This document shows, piece after piece, positions 63,868 through 64,000 of a stretch of 64,000 nt of DNA; position 1 is the stretch's first letter; the number at the start of each line of letters is the position of its first letter. A program made the translations under genes and the position numbers. Location of the stretch: contig NW_020948983.1 in NCBI RefSeq assembly GCF_900497805.2, forward strand, positions 20,871,202-20,935,201. The letters run 5' to 3'. The notes under the pieces are model-generated. The model searched no databases. It saw only the letters and a list, made by a program, of their open reading frames with translations, and was not told where the DNA came from. Source of the stretch: Vombatus ursinus. Lineage: Eukaryota > Chordata > Mammalia > Diprotodontia > Vombatidae.

Positions 63868-64000
63868 ATAGAATAGCTAGTATTTATATAGTGACATATA
63901 CAGTCTGCAAAACACTTTACGCTGATTATCTTCTTCTAGCCTCACAATGGTCCTGTGAGAGATGTGGTATTCTATTCCACATTTTAGAGATGGGAGCACA
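63868..64000 (-). repeat. MIR3-like SINE, cut by the window edge
   Basis: GCTAGTATTTATATAGTGAC, CTGCAAAACACTTTACGCTG, GCCTCACAATGGTCCTGTGA. Confidence 0.7.

Noticed and set aside
61462-64000. Remaining ALPK3 exons
   Set aside because: I looked for a segment coding for VDWKMTDVQI-like sequence on the + strand and found none; they lie beyond the right edge.
1-64000. CRISPR arrays, bacterial-type operons, or a novel defence system
   Set aside because: The sequence is vertebrate nuclear DNA; no regularly spaced repeats or compact gene clusters.

Overview
The window is 64 kb of mammalian, almost certainly marsupial, genomic DNA. Two things point to a marsupial. Many copies of the short tRNA-derived marsupial SINE (WSINE1-like, head close to GGCAGCTAGGTGGYGCAGTG) and of MAR1/MIR-type CORE-SINEs are scattered through it. 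The LINEs are L1/HAL1 elements of marsupial type, mixed with many old L2 and L3/CR1 remnants. I cannot tell opossum from an Australian marsupial by eye.

The only host protein-coding gene I can support is ALPK3 (alpha-kinase 3) on the + strand. I rebuilt twelve exons by matching the reading frame to the human protein as I remember it and checking splice sites and phase: 22227-22369, 30791-30829, 35867-35988, 44477-44594, 49337-50603, 53775-55755, 57248-57395, 57682-57809, 58514-58549, 59066-59346, 59749-59837 and 61238-61461. All internal junctions are GT-AG and all phases agree, giving 1525 codons. The reading frame leaves the window inside the alpha-kinase domain, just after the TDLAG motif, so the last coding exons (two in human, from memory) lie to the right. 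The 5' end is a CpG-rich promoter with a CTATAAATAG box that fits both TATA and MEF2, a G-tract-rich leader, and an ATG in good context with an in-frame stop nine codons upstream.

Layout: 1-21.9 kb is intergenic and almost entirely transposon strata: L2, L3/CR1, L1, MIR, WSINE, and hAT-like and Tigger-like DNA elements. It includes a nested stack at 9.2-13.7 kb. 21.9-22.4 kb is the promoter and exon 1. 22.4-49.3 kb is exons 2-4 spread over large introns that hold further LINEs, an ORF1-only HAL1-like element, a 7SL RNA pseudogene, and a near-identical 274-bp inverted repeat. 49.3-55.8 kb holds the two big exons of the disordered central region. 55.8-61.5 kb is a compact block coding for the second Ig-like domain and most of the alpha-kinase domain. 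61.5-64 kb is intron 12.

ALPK3 is a striated-muscle protein. Published work places it at the sarcomere M-band and at the nuclear envelope, describes it as probably a pseudokinase scaffold, and links loss of function to cardiomyopathy. I recognised no LTR or endogenous retrovirus, CRISPR array or intact tRNA gene. I do not see a previously undescribed biological system. The observations most worth checking are the inverted repeat in intron 3, the nested LINE stack, the 39-nt exon, the TATA/MEF2 promoter element, an 87-bp duplication between introns 9 and 11, and the 7SL-derived pseudogene.
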